The notes: generated from the sequence alone by a model not told the origin. A DNA stretch of 64,000 nt from Sphingomonas desiccabilis (GCF_004135605.1 NZ_SDPT01000001.1:744001-808000), one strand, 5' to 3'; positions 1-8,726 are shown, counted from the first letter of the stretch. Made by a program: numbers and translations.

Positions 1-789
1 GCCGCCGTGGCGCAGCGTCACGTTGCTGCCGACGCTGCAGTTCGTGATCGATGCGGCGAGGCCGAAGTCGTGCACCGCAACACCCGGCCGCGGCTGGAGG
101 AGCCCGCTGCGTGCCCCGTTCGGGGAGTTCAGGTCGAGGTAGTTGCCGGCTACGCTTTCGTCGACGATCAGCACGATGTCGCCGCTGGGCGGCCTGGCCG
201 GGCGAAGCGCCACCGGCTCCCGATGCGGGGTACCCTCCGCGAGACGCTCGTAGAGGAAGAGGCCGGAGTAGGCGAGCGGCGTGAAGGGGCCGGGGAGCCC
301 CGTGCCACCTTCGCCGCCGCGCGCGAAGAGAATGCCGGCGAGCAGCAGGACGCCGGCCACTGGCGCCGCTGGAGCGAGCCTGCCGAAGCGCAGGCTTCCC
401 TGCGGCTGCAGGACGAGTCCCGCGAACAGCAGCACCGATCGCGCAAGCGTTCCCGCCAGCGCCCCGGCGTGCTGATCGACGGCGTCCGGCGCCGAGGCCG
501 CCGAGTTCCACATGTTGATGAACGCGTCGTAGCTCATCGGCTCGCGCGTGATCGCCTCGTAGGAATCGAGGTAGAAGGCGGCAGCGCAGAGGAGCGTGGC
601 GAGCCCCCAGCGCAGCGTCCAAGGCCGCGTGAACGCAGCGGCAACGAGCGCCAATGCCAGCAGCCCGAACAGCCCGAGGTAGATCGGTAACCCGGGCGAA
701 AGGCCCAGCGACTGGAGTCGCTCGGCGATCCCGCTCGCGCCGGTGAGCAGGTAAAGCAGGATCAGGAGCAGCTTGGCAGTCGTTCGCAT
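1..789 (-). CDS. Membrane sulfatase/phosphoethanolamine-transferase-like protein (C-terminus missing)
   Basis: The reading frame is open from an ATG at 789 to the window edge, giving the first 263 residues. The N-terminal part has several hydrophobic segments (about residues 5-19, 35-53, 60-74, 112-128 and 141-156), so it is an inner-membrane protein. A soluble part follows, starting with a D-I-V-L-I-V-D-E-S motif near residue 204. This resembles the metal-binding opening strand of alkaline-phosphatase-fold membrane enzymes such as EptA/CptA lipid A phosphoethanolamine transferases, which usually read VVGES/T. The nucleophile region (T-N-C-S-V-G-S, near 249-255) is just reached before the edge. 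The start lies 5 bp from the stop of the lipid kinase gene, so the two are probably cotranscribed. The family is an inference from half a protein; the substrate cannot be told. Confidence 0.6.
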   Translation of the reverse strand, partial: MRTTAKLLLILLYLLTGASGIAERLQSLGLSPGLPIYLGLFGLLALALVAAAFTRPWTLRWGLATLLCAAAFYLDSYEAITREPMSYDAFINMWNSAASAPDAVDQHAGALAGTLARSVLLFAGLVLQPQGSLRFGRLAPAAPVAGVLLLAGILFARGGEGGTGLPGPFTPLAYSGLFLYERLAEGTPHREPVALRPARPPSGDIVLIVDESVAGNYLDLNSPNGARSGLLQPRPGVAVHDFGLAASITNCSVGSNVTLRHGG

Positions 790-794
790 GGCGC

Positions 795-1655
795 TCAGCA
801 GACGGAAAAGGAGACGGGATCGATCGTCATGCGCACGGGCAGAACGGCCTCCGCATCGCCGTCGACCTGCACCGGCAGCGGCTCGTCGGCCTTCACCCAC
901 AGGTCGGTGCACGAGAAGGAGACGAGATTGGCCGCATCCGAGGGGCAGCGCCCGCGCAGCACCGCCCATGCGAAGCGGGCGACGTCGCGCCGCTTAGCCG
1001 TCCGCAGCGCGATCACGTGCATGATCGGCTGGGTCCGGTCCGCTTCCGGCGCAAAGCTCCAGGGACCGCCGAAGAACCGGCCCTTGGCCACGTAGACCGC
1101 CTCGCACGGTTGTTCGCCGGCCTCCCAGACGAGCCGGATCGGCGTGCGCCGCCAGGTCAGCAGCACCCGGAAGAAGGCAACGAGATAGGCGAAGCGGCCG
1201 ATCCGCCGCTTCAGCCGCGGCGACACGGCGGCGACCGCATGGCTGTCCGGCCCCACGCTGGCGCAGGAAAGGCACAGGGCGGAGCCCACGCGCAGGGCGT
1301 GGTGCCGCGCCCCGCTTTCGAGCGCATGGACGGCGAAGCGATCGGGATCGAGCGGGGACCGCAGTTCCCGATGCGCCAGGTTGATGGTTCCTGCCGGATA
1401 GATGCTGAGCGGAAGATCGCGCTCGGCCGTCCGCAATGCGGTTGCGACGTGCCGGATGGTGCCGTCGCCGCCGATCACGCAGAGGCGGCTGACATCCTCT
1501 GCGATGGTGACCGGCCGTCCCGGGCCGCATTCGGTGAGCACCACCTCCGCGCCGGCCCGCTCGAAGCCGGTGACGATCCTCGCCAGCGTTGTCCCGCGCA
1601 CGCGGCCGGCGGACGGGTTGACCACGATCTGGATGCGGTGGCCGCCTTCGTTCAA
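795..1655 (-). CDS. Diacylglycerol kinase family lipid kinase
   Basis: This 286-residue protein belongs to the DAGK/YegS/sphingosine-kinase fold, which phosphorylates lipids such as diacylglycerol at the membrane with ATP. An N-P-S-A-G motif (about residues 13-17) and the nucleotide-binding G-G-D-G-T motif (62-66) are in the expected places, followed by Y-P-A-G-T-I-N, the second conserved loop. The start is a TTG at 1655 with a GGGGAAG-like sequence upstream; no ATG is available in frame near it. It is followed, 5 bp on, by the sulfatase-like membrane protein. That pairing suggests an envelope-lipid role, for example recycling diacylglycerol released when headgroups are transferred, but this is inference. 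Confidence 0.8.
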   Translation of the reverse strand: MNEGGHRIQIVVNPSAGRVRGTTLARIVTGFERAGAEVVLTECGPGRPVTIAEDVSRLCVIGGDGTIRHVATALRTAERDLPLSIYPAGTINLAHRELRSPLDPDRFAVHALESGARHHALRVGSALCLSCASVGPDSHAVAAVSPRLKRRIGRFAYLVAFFRVLLTWRRTPIRLVWEAGEQPCEAVYVAKGRFFGGPWSFAPEADRTQPIMHVIALRTAKRRDVARFAWAVLRGRCPSDAANLVSFSCTDLWVKADEPLPVQVDGDAEAVLPVRMTIDPVSFSVC

Positions 1656-1779
1656 CTGGTTGCTTCCCCGAGCAGGCCTGCCGCAGCGGCAACTGGAGGA
1701 GACCCTAGTGGTCGCCGGCGCGCGATCAAGCGACGCGCGCGCGGGCGTGGCCGCGTCCTGCTCCTAAGTGGGACGGTCC

Positions 1780-2331
1780 TCAGCGCGCGCGGACCCGCGC
1801 CGGATTGCCGGCTGCGACGGTTCCGGGAGGGACGTCGCGCGTGACGACGCTGCCGGCACCGATCAGCGCGTCGTCGCCGATGGTGATGCCGGGCAACAGG
1901 ATGGCGCCGCCGCCGATCCAGACGTTGGCACCGATGACGATCGGGCGGCCCCACTCCAGGCCGGCGGCGCGCTCGGCTGGATCGCGGGGGTGATCGGCCG
2001 TCAGGATCTGCACGCCGGGACCGATCTGCGTGCCATCGCCGATGCGGACCTCCACCACATCCAGGATGACGCAGTTGAAATTCAGGAAGACGCACGCGCC
2101 TAGATGGATGTTGGTGCCATAGTCGCAGTGAAAGGGCGGCCGGATCGTGGCGCCCAGACCGACCGAGCCTAGCCGTGCGCGCAGCAATGCGTCGCGCTCG
2201 GCCGTTCCGGTCGTGGCGTTGAACCGCTGCATCCACTCGGCGGCAGCTTCCTGATCGGCAACGATCTCGGGATCGCTCGCGCGATAGGGCTCGCCGGCGA
2301 GCATCTTCCGCTTCTCGGAACGTACCGTCAT
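1780..2331 (-). CDS. Sugar O-acetyltransferase (maltose/galactoside acetyltransferase family)
   Basis: This 183-residue protein has the left-handed beta-helix hexapeptide repeats of the Maa/LacA/NodL family, which move an acetyl group from acetyl-CoA to a sugar hydroxyl. The N-terminal Maa domain begins S-E-K-R-K-M-L-A-G-E-P-Y-R. The catalytic histidine lies in T-A-D-H-P, and the C-terminal coil has I-G-A-N-V-W-I-G-G-G-A and ends A-G-N-P-A-R-V, all typical. The frame stays open far upstream, but the ATG at 2331 gives the usual family length. It sits just downstream of tRNA-Thr on the same strand. The acceptor sugar is not predictable. Confidence 0.9.
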   Translation of the reverse strand: MTVRSEKRKMLAGEPYRASDPEIVADQEAAAEWMQRFNATTGTAERDALLRARLGSVGLGATIRPPFHCDYGTNIHLGACVFLNFNCVILDVVEVRIGDGTQIGPGVQILTADHPRDPAERAAGLEWGRPIVIGANVWIGGGAILLPGITIGDDALIGAGSVVTRDVPPGTVAAGNPARVRAR

Positions 2332-2390
2332 CGGACAAGCGCCTCCGCGGCAAAGCGCCGCCGTCGAGATGGCCGACCCTTCCGGAGGGC

Positions 2391-2466
2391 TGGTGCCGGT
2401 TGCAGGAATCGAACCCGCGACCTTCGGTTTACAAAACCGCTGCTCTACCAGCTGAGCTAAACCGGC
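2391..2466 (-). tRNA. tRNA-Thr(TGT)
   Basis: The minus strand folds as a complete 76-nt tRNA with encoded CCA. The acceptor stem GCCGGTT pairs with AACCGGC, the D-arm carries AGCTCAGCTGGTAGAGC, and the T-arm carries GGTTCGATTCC. The anticodon loop TTTGTAA gives anticodon TGT, which reads ACA. The first pair of the anticodon stem is a G-A mismatch. Confidence 0.95.
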
Positions 2467-2482
2467 GTTGGCCTCCCTTGCG

Positions 2483-3391
2483 TCAGAGAACGCCGAAGGT
2501 CCAGCCTTCGCTTCGCCGAATTGTGGGGGCGAGCGCCGGGGGCTGCCACAGTTCGGGTGTCCGGGCGACCCGCCGTAGCCAGGCCGCGGCCATGATCGCG
2601 TCGGTGGCGTGATCGTCGTACCGGTCGAGCGGCGTGTGGCGACCGCTGCCGAGCGCCTCCAGCGCGGCGTCGAGGGCGTGCGAATCCCGCAGCTTGCTGA
2701 GCCCCTTGCGCAGACCCGCCGCACGCGCCCCGACCGTGGTGTAGATCTCGACCACCAGAGCGCCGTGCACCGGCGGCGGGTCGAACGGCCAGATCGGAAT
2801 CGTGGAGCCGAGATGGTGGAGCAGGCGCATGCCCGCGAAGCTCGCCTTGGCGACCTGGGCCGCCCCGATCGCGTCATAGAGCGTGGAGGCGCGGCCGATC
2901 CCGCTCGCGTTATAGGCCGCTTCGCACCGGCGGTAGTGCAGGAACTGCGCCTTCGCACCGTCGCGCGCGCCTAGATAGAAATGTGCCCCGCGCCGCCGCT
3001 CCAGGAAGGAAGCGGCGCCCAGGTCGGCATCGGGACAGTCGGCGTCGACATAGGCCCAGAAGGCACGCGCCGTCGAAGGGGTGATCTCGCCCGGCAGATA
3101 CGCTTTGCGCTCGATCCACGGCGGTGCGAAGCTGAAGTCGAAGCCGACCAGCAACGGCGTGTCCGCCTGCGCCTTGAGCCAGTGGAGGACGTCCGTGCGC
3201 GACCAGACTCCGCGTGGTGGCGCGACGAGCTCCGGCGCGGCGCTTCCCGCCTCGCAGAGCGCAACCGCGATCCCCTTGTGGCGGTGCCCCTTGGCGCCCG
3301 ACCAGTCGATCGCGGCGAAGCGGGTGAAGTGCTCAGGGACCGTCAGCGTGCCGCATCCGGATCGCGGCCATGGCGGCGGGCGTCCCACCAC
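2483..3391 (-). CDS. Hypothetical protein, possible RNase H-like (DUF429-type) fold
   Basis: I do not recognise a characterised function. The protein (302 residues from the ATG at 3391) has an early F-A-A-I-D-W-S-G-A-K-G motif and a later L-L-V-G-F-D-F-S-F-A strand. These two acidic beta-strands recall DUF429-type predicted nucleases with an RNase H fold. No signal peptide or membrane segment is seen. The ATG at 3391 makes the gene overlap the end of rarA by 49 bp. The conserved part only starts around residue 22, and no better start codon is obvious, so the first 20 residues are uncertain. The overlap suggests cotranscription with rarA and perhaps a link to DNA metabolism, but that is a guess. 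Confidence 0.6.
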   Translation of the reverse strand: MVGRPPPWPRSGCGTLTVPEHFTRFAAIDWSGAKGHRHKGIAVALCEAGSAAPELVAPPRGVWSRTDVLHWLKAQADTPLLVGFDFSFAPPWIERKAYLPGEITPSTARAFWAYVDADCPDADLGAASFLERRRGAHFYLGARDGAKAQFLHYRRCEAAYNASGIGRASTLYDAIGAAQVAKASFAGMRLLHHLGSTIPIWPFDPPPVHGALVVEIYTTVGARAAGLRKGLSKLRDSHALDAALEALGSGRHTPLDRYDDHATDAIMAAAWLRRVARTPELWQPPALAPTIRRSEGWTFGVL

Positions 3392-4671
3392 GCCATGCGC
3401 TCGCTCAGCCGTTTCTCGAAGCCGCGCTCGGTCGGCGCATAGAAGTGCTGCGGCGGCAGTTCCTCCGGCCAGTAGTTCGCGCCCGAAAAGCCGTCGTCGC
3501 TGTCGTGGTCATAGGCGTATCCCTCGCCATAGCCGATCTCCTTCATCAGCTTGGTGGGGGCATTGAGGATGTTGTGCGGCGGCATCAGCGATCCGGTTTC
3601 CTTCGCCGATCGCCACGCGGCCTTCTGCGCCTTGTAGGCGGCGTTCGATTTGGGCGCGGTCGCGCAATAAAGGCACGCCTGCACGATCGCGAGTTCGCCC
3701 TCGGGCGAACCGAGGAAGTCGTAGGCGTCCTTGGCAGCCAGGCACTGCACCAGGGCTTGCGGATCGGCGAGGCCGATGTCCTCGCTGGCGAAGCGCGTGA
3801 TCCGCCGCAGGACGTAGAGCGGTTCCTCGCCCGCGGTCAGCATCCGGGCGAGATAGTAGAGCGCCGCCTGGGGATCCGATCCGCGCAGCGACTTGTGGAG
3901 CGCGGAGATGAGGTTGTAGTGCCCTTCGCGATCTTTGTCATAGACCGCCATGCGGCGCTGGAGCAGCGCGGAAAGGCTGGCGGGGTCCAGCGGGGCGTCG
4001 AGCTGGATGGAGAAAAGCGTTTCCGCCTGGTTGAGCAGGAAGCGGCCATCGCCGTCGGCACTGGCGACCAACGCCGCCCGCGCATCGGCGTCCAGCGGGA
4101 GCGGGCGGCCCTCGACCTCCTCGGCGCGGGTGAGCAGCGTCTCCAATGCCTCTGCGTCGAGCCGTCGCAGGATCAGCACCTGCGCGCGCGAGACGAGTGC
4201 AGCGTTGAGTTCGAAGGACGGGTTCTCGGTGGTCGCCCCGACCAGCGTCACGGTGCCGTCCTCGACATAGGGCAGGAATCCGTCCTGCTGCGCGCGGTTG
4301 AACCGGTGGATCTCGTCCACGAACAACAGCGTGCGGCGGCCGAGCCGGCCATGATCCCGCGCCTCCGCGAACACCTTCTTCAGGTCGGCGACCCCGGAGA
4401 ACACCGCCGAGATCGAGGCGAAGCGCAGCCCAACGGCGTCCGCAAGCAGCCTCGCGATCGTGGTCTTGCCGGTGCCGGGCGGCCCCCACAGCACCATGGA
4501 CGAAAGCTTCCCGGCCGCGACCATTCGGCCGATCGCGCCCTCGGGGCCAGTCAGGTGCGACTGGCCCACCACCTCCTCCAGCCGGCGCGGGCGCAACCGG
4601 TCGGCAAGGGGACCGGTGGTGGGCACCTCGGCTGGGGCAGGCGGATCGAAGGCGGCAAAGAGGTCGGCCAT
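3343..4671 (-). CDS. rarA: Replication-associated recombination protein A (AAA+ ATPase)
   Basis: This 442-residue AAA+ protein of the RarA/MgsA/WRNIP1 family acts at stalled replication forks. The N-terminal A-D-R-L-R-P-R-x-L-E-E-V-V-G-Q sequence, Walker A G-P-P-G-T-G-K-T-T, Walker B/DEIH box D-E-I-H-R-F-N and sensor 1 A-T-T-E-N-P-S are all present. The C-terminal clamp-loader-like tetramerisation region ends near Y-W-P-E-E. The frame is open well upstream, but that stretch is antisense to padR; the ATG at 4671 gives M-A-D-L-F and the normal length. The 108-bp gap to divergent padR should hold the promoters of both genes. Confidence 0.95.
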   Translation of the reverse strand: MADLFAAFDPPAPAEVPTTGPLADRLRPRRLEEVVGQSHLTGPEGAIGRMVAAGKLSSMVLWGPPGTGKTTIARLLADAVGLRFASISAVFSGVADLKKVFAEARDHGRLGRRTLLFVDEIHRFNRAQQDGFLPYVEDGTVTLVGATTENPSFELNAALVSRAQVLILRRLDAEALETLLTRAEEVEGRPLPLDADARAALVASADGDGRFLLNQAETLFSIQLDAPLDPASLSALLQRRMAVYDKDREGHYNLISALHKSLRGSDPQAALYYLARMLTAGEEPLYVLRRITRFASEDIGLADPQALVQCLAAKDAYDFLGSPEGELAIVQACLYCATAPKSNAAYKAQKAAWRSAKETGSLMPPHNILNAPTKLMKEIGYGEGYAYDHDSDDGFSGANYWPEELPPQHFYAPTERGFEKRLSERMAWWDARRHGRDPDAAR

Positions 4672-4738
4672 GCCGCCGATATAGGCGTCGGCGCGAAAAT
4701 TCGCAGCCTCGTACGAGCCCCCTTGCGCGAACCGATCT

Positions 4739-4750
4739 AAGATATATCTT
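4739..4750. promoter_or_regulatory. Perfect palindrome in padR promoter, likely PadR operator
   Basis: AAGATATATCTT is a perfect 12-bp palindrome, strikingly A+T-rich within G+C-rich DNA. It lies 29 bp before the padR start and overlaps a plausible -10 (TATCTT, 4745-4750) placed 16 bp after a TTGCGC -35-like hexamer (4723-4728). PadR regulators commonly repress their own promoters through such palindromes. The assignment is inferred from position and symmetry. Confidence 0.55.
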
Positions 4751-4779
4751 CGCGCTATCGAACTTACACAGGAGGTTCC

Positions 4780-5418
4780 ATGTTCGGCATGCATCATCCT
4801 TCGCACCGCCACCAGGATGGTCGCGGCGGCTGCGGACCCGGCGGTCGCTTCGGCGGGGCTCGCCGCTTCGCCGGTCCCTGGGGACGCGGTCCCTTCGGGG
4901 GCGGCTTCGGCGGCTGGGACCATGAGGGGGAGGGACGGGGCGGTCGTGGCGGTCGCCGGCGCCTCTTCGACGGCGGCGATCTGCGGCTGGTCCTGCTCGC
5001 GCTCATCGAGCAGCAGCCGCGTCATGGCTACGACCTGATCCGGGAGATCAAGGAGCGCACCGGCGGCGTCTATGCCCCAAGCCCGGGCGTGGTCTACCCG
5101 ACCTTGACCCTTCTCGCCGACATGGCTCTGGTCGAGGAGCAGGCGGAAGCGGGTGCACGCAAGGCCTATGCGATCACCGAGGCGGGCATTGCGCACCTCG
5201 ACGAGCAGCGCGAGCAGGCGGAAGCGCTGCTCGGACGGTTGGCGCAGGTCGGCACGATGACGGCACGCACCAGCGGCGGGCCGGTGAAGCGCGCGATGGG
5301 CAATCTGCGAACCGTGCTGGGACAGCGGCTCGGTGGCGAGGAGGTCCCGCCCGAGACGCTGCACGAAGTGGCGGCGATCCTGGACGAAGCCGCCCGGCGC
5401 ATCGAGCGCCTCGCATGA
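4780..5418 (+). CDS. PadR family transcriptional regulator with Gly/His-rich N-terminus
   Basis: The 212-residue protein is a PadR winged-helix repressor. The domain runs from about residue 65 (L-R-L-V-L-L-A-L-I-E) through H-G-Y-D-L-I-R-E-I and S-P-G-V-V-Y-P-T-L-T-L-L-A-D, followed by a helical C-terminal dimerisation arm. The first 60 residues are unusual: rich in Gly, Arg and His with H-H-P-S-H-R-H near the start, a possible metal-binding or disordered tail. A strong AGGAGG ribosome-binding site precedes the ATG. Its last 4 bp overlap the DUF2218 gene (ATGA), so the two are translationally coupled. The palindrome at 4739-4750 suggests self-repression. The inducer is unknown. Confidence 0.9.
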   Translation: MFGMHHPSHRHQDGRGGCGPGGRFGGARRFAGPWGRGPFGGGFGGWDHEGEGRGGRGGRRRLFDGGDLRLVLLALIEQQPRHGYDLIREIKERTGGVYAPSPGVVYPTLTLLADMALVEEQAEAGARKAYAITEAGIAHLDEQREQAEALLGRLAQVGTMTARTSGGPVKRAMGNLRTVLGQRLGGEEVPPETLHEVAAILDEAARRIERLA

Positions 5419-5744
5419 GCGCCGGCGCCTTCAGCGCGGTGGCCGAGGTGCCGACCGCATCCGGCAGCCGCTACCTCCAGCAGCTATGCAAGCATTGGAG
5501 TCACAATCTCCAGGTGGAGTTCACCCCGGAGAAGGGCAGCGTGGTGTTCCCGCACAACGCGCGCGGCGCGAACTTCCCAGGAGACGGGCGCGCCTCGTTC
5601 GACGCCGGCGAGGCGACGTTGACCGTGCGGATCGATGCGACTTCCGCGGAGCAGTTGGACGCCCTCAAGCAGGTCGTCGCGTCGCACCTCGACCGCTTCG
5701 CCTTTCGCGAGGCGCCGCTGGCCTTCGACTGGCAGGTCGCCTGA
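5415..5744 (+). CDS. DUF2218 domain-containing protein
   Basis: This 109-residue protein matches the small DUF2218 family, with signatures S-R-Y-L-Q-Q-L-C-K-H-W-S-H and D-x-L-K-Q-V-V-A-S-H-L-D-R-F-A-F-R-E. Its function is unknown; the family is often found near iron or siderophore genes. No signal peptide is visible. It overlaps the padR stop codon by 4 bp, so the regulator probably controls it and its own synthesis together. The conserved Cys and His residues in the N-terminal third could bind a metal or haem, which is speculation. Confidence 0.85.
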   Translation: MSAGAFSAVAEVPTASGSRYLQQLCKHWSHNLQVEFTPEKGSVVFPHNARGANFPGDGRASFDAGEATLTVRIDATSAEQLDALKQVVASHLDRFAFREAPLAFDWQVA

Positions 5745-5765
5745 TCCGGCGGCGCGGGCGCTTGA

Positions 5766-6917
5766 TCAGCGCCCGCGCCGTTCCAGCATCCGGAGATAGG
5801 CGTCGAGCACCGCCTGATTGGCGGTGTCCCAGCGATAGCGCTGCGCCTTGGCACGGCCGGCGGCACCCATCGCGCTCCGCAGGTCCGCATCGTGGATGAT
5901 CCGCTGGAATGCGTTGGCGTAGGCGGTGACGTCGCGCGGCGGCACCAGCACGCCCGTCACCCCGTCGTCGATCAGGTCTACCGCACCGGTGGCGCGGGCG
6001 GCGACCACCGGCACGCCGGCGGCCATCGCTTCCGACGTGACCTGCCCCCAGGTCTCGGTGACGCTGGGGTTGAACAGCACGTCCATCGACGCGACCGCCC
6101 GGCCTAGCGCATCGCCGCGCTGGAAGCCTGCAAAGGCGGCATCGGGGACACGCTCCGCAAACCATTCGCGTGCGGGTCCTTCGCCGATGACCAGCACCTT
6201 GTGCCGCACGCCGCGTTCGCGCAGCAGCGCCACCACATCGGCGAAGATGTCGAGCCCCTTTTCCAGCACCAGCCGGCCGAGGAAACCTATCGCCACCTCG
6301 TCATCGGCGATCCCCAGCGCCCGGCGCCATTCCGGGCTGCGCGCACCCGGGTGGAAGCGGTCGTGGTCGACGCCGCGGCCCCAGAGCTCGATCGGCGTCC
6401 TCACGCCCCAGCTGCGGATCAGTGCCTCGATGGAGGGCGTGGGCACCATCACCTGATCGGCCCGGTTGTAGAAGCGGCGCGACAAGGTCGTGAAGATCGG
6501 CTCCAGAAACCCCATCCCATAATAGCCGGCATAGGTTTCGAACCGGGTGTGGAGCGAGGCGAGGCAGGCGATCTCGTGCCTGCGTGCCCAGCTGACCGCG
6601 CGGTGACCCAGCACGTCGGGTGCCGAGACATGGACGATGTTCGGCCGGAACCTGGCAAGATCTCGGCGGATCGAGGCGGGCAGGCCTAGGCCGAGCCGGT
6701 ATTCGCCGCGCCCGCCGGGCAGGCCGACCGAAGGCACGCTCACCAACTCGCCGGTCGGCTCGAAGGCTGCGGTTGCCGCGGTCGGGGAATAGACGCGCAA
6801 CGTCACGCCGTGCGCGAGGAGATGGCCGGCAAGCAGGTTCAGCGCGTGGTTCGCGCCATCGCGCACGTAATTGTAGTTGCCACTGAAGAGGGCGACACGA
6901 AGGTCGGACGGCTGCAT
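5766..6917 (-). CDS. Glycosyltransferase family 4-like (GT-B, mannosyltransferase type)
   Basis: This 383-residue GT-B enzyme probably transfers a sugar to a lipid or polysaccharide acceptor at the inner membrane. The N-terminal Rossmann domain begins R-V-A-L-F-S-G-N-Y-N-Y-V-R-D-G. The C-terminal domain has G-R-L-V-L-E-K-G-L-D, I-G-E-G-P-A-R and the nucleotide-sugar-binding E-x7-E region V-T-E-T-W-G-Q-V-T-S-E-A-M-A. This layout is closest to MgtA/PimB/SqdX-like enzymes. The frame is open further upstream, but the ATG at 6917 starts just before the conserved region. It is convergent with the DUF2218 gene. Donor and acceptor are unknown. Confidence 0.85.
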   Translation of the reverse strand: MQPSDLRVALFSGNYNYVRDGANHALNLLAGHLLAHGVTLRVYSPTAATAAFEPTGELVSVPSVGLPGGRGEYRLGLGLPASIRRDLARFRPNIVHVSAPDVLGHRAVSWARRHEIACLASLHTRFETYAGYYGMGFLEPIFTTLSRRFYNRADQVMVPTPSIEALIRSWGVRTPIELWGRGVDHDRFHPGARSPEWRRALGIADDEVAIGFLGRLVLEKGLDIFADVVALLRERGVRHKVLVIGEGPAREWFAERVPDAAFAGFQRGDALGRAVASMDVLFNPSVTETWGQVTSEAMAAGVPVVAARATGAVDLIDDGVTGVLVPPRDVTAYANAFQRIIHDADLRSAMGAAGRAKAQRYRWDTANQAVLDAYLRMLERRGR

Positions 6918-7007
6918 GGAGGCGGCCCATAGCCCCCCATGCCCGCGCACGCCACCGGAACGATTCCCCGCGAACGGCGCTTGCTCCCGAACAGACGGAG
7001 ACACGCG

Positions 7008-7220
7008 ATGGCGAACAGCTATTCCAAGGGTGACAAGGTCAGCTGGAGCTGGGGCAAGGGAACGGCCCACGGCAAGGTCGAGGAGAAGTTCGAGCGCCGG
7101 GTCCAGCGCACGATCAAGGGCAGCAAGATCGTCCGCAACGGCAGCAAGGAGAACCCGGCTTACCTCATCGTCCAGGAGGACGGCGACAAGGTGCTGAAGG
7201 AAGGCTCCGAGCTGCACTGA
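7008..7220 (+). CDS. DUF2945 (HVA1/Tudor-like) small protein
   Basis: A 70-residue basic protein of the DUF2945 family, called hypervirulence-associated Tudor-domain proteins in annotation. The conserved start S-x-G-D-K-V-S-W-S-W-G-x-G-T-A-H-G-K-V and the end V-L-K-E-G-S-E-L fit this short beta-barrel family. The ATG at 7008 has a GGAG ribosome-binding site 7 bp upstream. It stands alone, divergent from the glycosyltransferase and ahead of radA. Its biochemical role in bacteria is unknown. Confidence 0.85.
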   Translation: MANSYSKGDKVSWSWGKGTAHGKVEEKFERRVQRTIKGSKIVRNGSKENPAYLIVQEDGDKVLKEGSELH

Positions 7221-7290
7221 CCGAGCGGCGCCAGGCGGCGGGCCGCCGCCCGATATTCCCCTTTCGTTCTGCGCGTGCTAGGGGCTGCCC

Positions 7291-8661
7291 ATGGCAAAAC
7301 CCCGGAAGCGCTACGTCTGTCAGCAATGCGGTTCGGTGACCGCGCAATGGGCGGGCCAGTGCGGCGACTGCGGGGACTGGAACACGCTGGTCGAGGACGC
7401 CGGCGCCGTCGTGACGCCCTTCCAGGCGCGGCATAACCTCCAGTCCGGCGGACGCGCGATCCAGCTCTCCGGGCTCGACAGCGACATCCCGCTTCCGGAT
7501 CGGATGGCGACCGGCATCTCCGAACTCGACCGCGCGCTTGGGGGCGGTTTCGTTGAGGGCTCGGCGACGCTGATCGGCGGCGATCCGGGGATCGGCAAGT
7601 CGACGCTGCTGCTTCAGGCGACCGCGCGGCTGGCGCTGGCGGGCAAGTCCGTCGCCTATGTCTCGGGCGAGGAGGCGGCCGACCAGGTGCGGCTTCGGGC
7701 CCGCCGCCTCGGCCTCGGCAATGCCCCGGTCCAGCTGGCGGCGGCAACCTCGGTGCGCGACATCCTCACGACGCTGGGGGAAGGCAAGGCGCCCGACCTG
7801 CTCGTGATCGATTCGATCCAGACCATGCACTCCGACCTGATCGAGGGGGCGCCGGGAACCGTCAGCCAGGTGCGCGCGTCGTCGGGGGAACTGATCCGCT
7901 TCGCCAAGGAACGCGGCACGGCGCTGGTGTTGGTCGGCCATGTCACCAAGGACGGCTCGATCGCAGGCCCGCGTGTGCTCGAGCACATGGTGGACACGGT
8001 GCTGGCGTTCGAGGGCGAGCGAAGCCACCAATATCGCATTCTGCGCGCGGTGAAGAACCGCTTCGGGGGAACCGACGAGATCGGCGTCTTCTCGATGGCG
8101 ACCGAAGGGCTGAGCGAGGTCTCCAACCCATCCTCGCTGTTCCTCACCAGCCGCGACGAGAGCGTGACCGGAACGGTGGTCTTCCCCGCGCTGGAGGGGA
8201 CGCGTCCCGTGCTGGTCGAGGTGCAGGCGCTGACGGTGCGGCTCGCTTCGGGCGCAACGCCGCGCCGCGCGGTCGTCGGCTGGGATTCGGGCCGGCTGGC
8301 GATGATCCTGGCGGTGCTGGAGGCTCGCTGCGGCCTCGCCTTCGCGACGTCCGAAGTCTATCTCAACATTGCGGGCGGCTATCGCGTGCAGGATCCTGCC
8401 GCCGATCTGGCCGTGGCAGCGGCGCTCGTGTCCGCGCTCTCCGAACGGCCCGTCCCGACCGACGCGATTGCGTTCGGCGAAGTGGCGCTGTCGGGAGAGG
8501 TTCGTCCGGTGGCCCATGGTACGCTGCGGCTGAAGGAGGCTGGCAAGCTCGGCTTCGGACGGGCGATGGTGCCCGGGGCCCAGGCCGCGGAGGGGACCAG
8601 TCTCACCCTCTCGACCTTCCGCAGCCTTCCGGCCTTCGTCGACCATATGCTGGGCCGCTGA
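7291..8661 (+). CDS. radA: DNA repair protein RadA
   Basis: RadA (456 residues) is a RecA-like helicase that promotes branch migration during recombination. It has the N-terminal four-cysteine zinc finger (C10, C13, C24, C27), the Walker A G-G-D-P-G-I-G-K-S-T (96-105), the RadA-specific K-N-R-F-G motif (255-259) and the C-terminal Lon-like domain ending in S-L-T-L-S-T-F. Length and domain order are standard. The next gene, cvpA, lies 65 bp downstream. Confidence 0.97.
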   Translation: MAKPRKRYVCQQCGSVTAQWAGQCGDCGDWNTLVEDAGAVVTPFQARHNLQSGGRAIQLSGLDSDIPLPDRMATGISELDRALGGGFVEGSATLIGGDPGIGKSTLLLQATARLALAGKSVAYVSGEEAADQVRLRARRLGLGNAPVQLAAATSVRDILTTLGEGKAPDLLVIDSIQTMHSDLIEGAPGTVSQVRASSGELIRFAKERGTALVLVGHVTKDGSIAGPRVLEHMVDTVLAFEGERSHQYRILRAVKNRFGGTDEIGVFSMATEGLSEVSNPSSLFLTSRDESVTGTVVFPALEGTRPVLVEVQALTVRLASGATPRRAVVGWDSGRLAMILAVLEARCGLAFATSEVYLNIAGGYRVQDPAADLAVAAALVSALSERPVPTDAIAFGEVALSGEVRPVAHGTLRLKEAGKLGFGRAMVPGAQAAEGTSLTLSTFRSLPAFVDHMLGR

Positions 8662-8726
8662 GGGCACGGCTCGACTTCGCGAGGGCGCCCGGATAGGGGG
8701 GCGAGCAGGCGCTGGGGAGGGCATCG

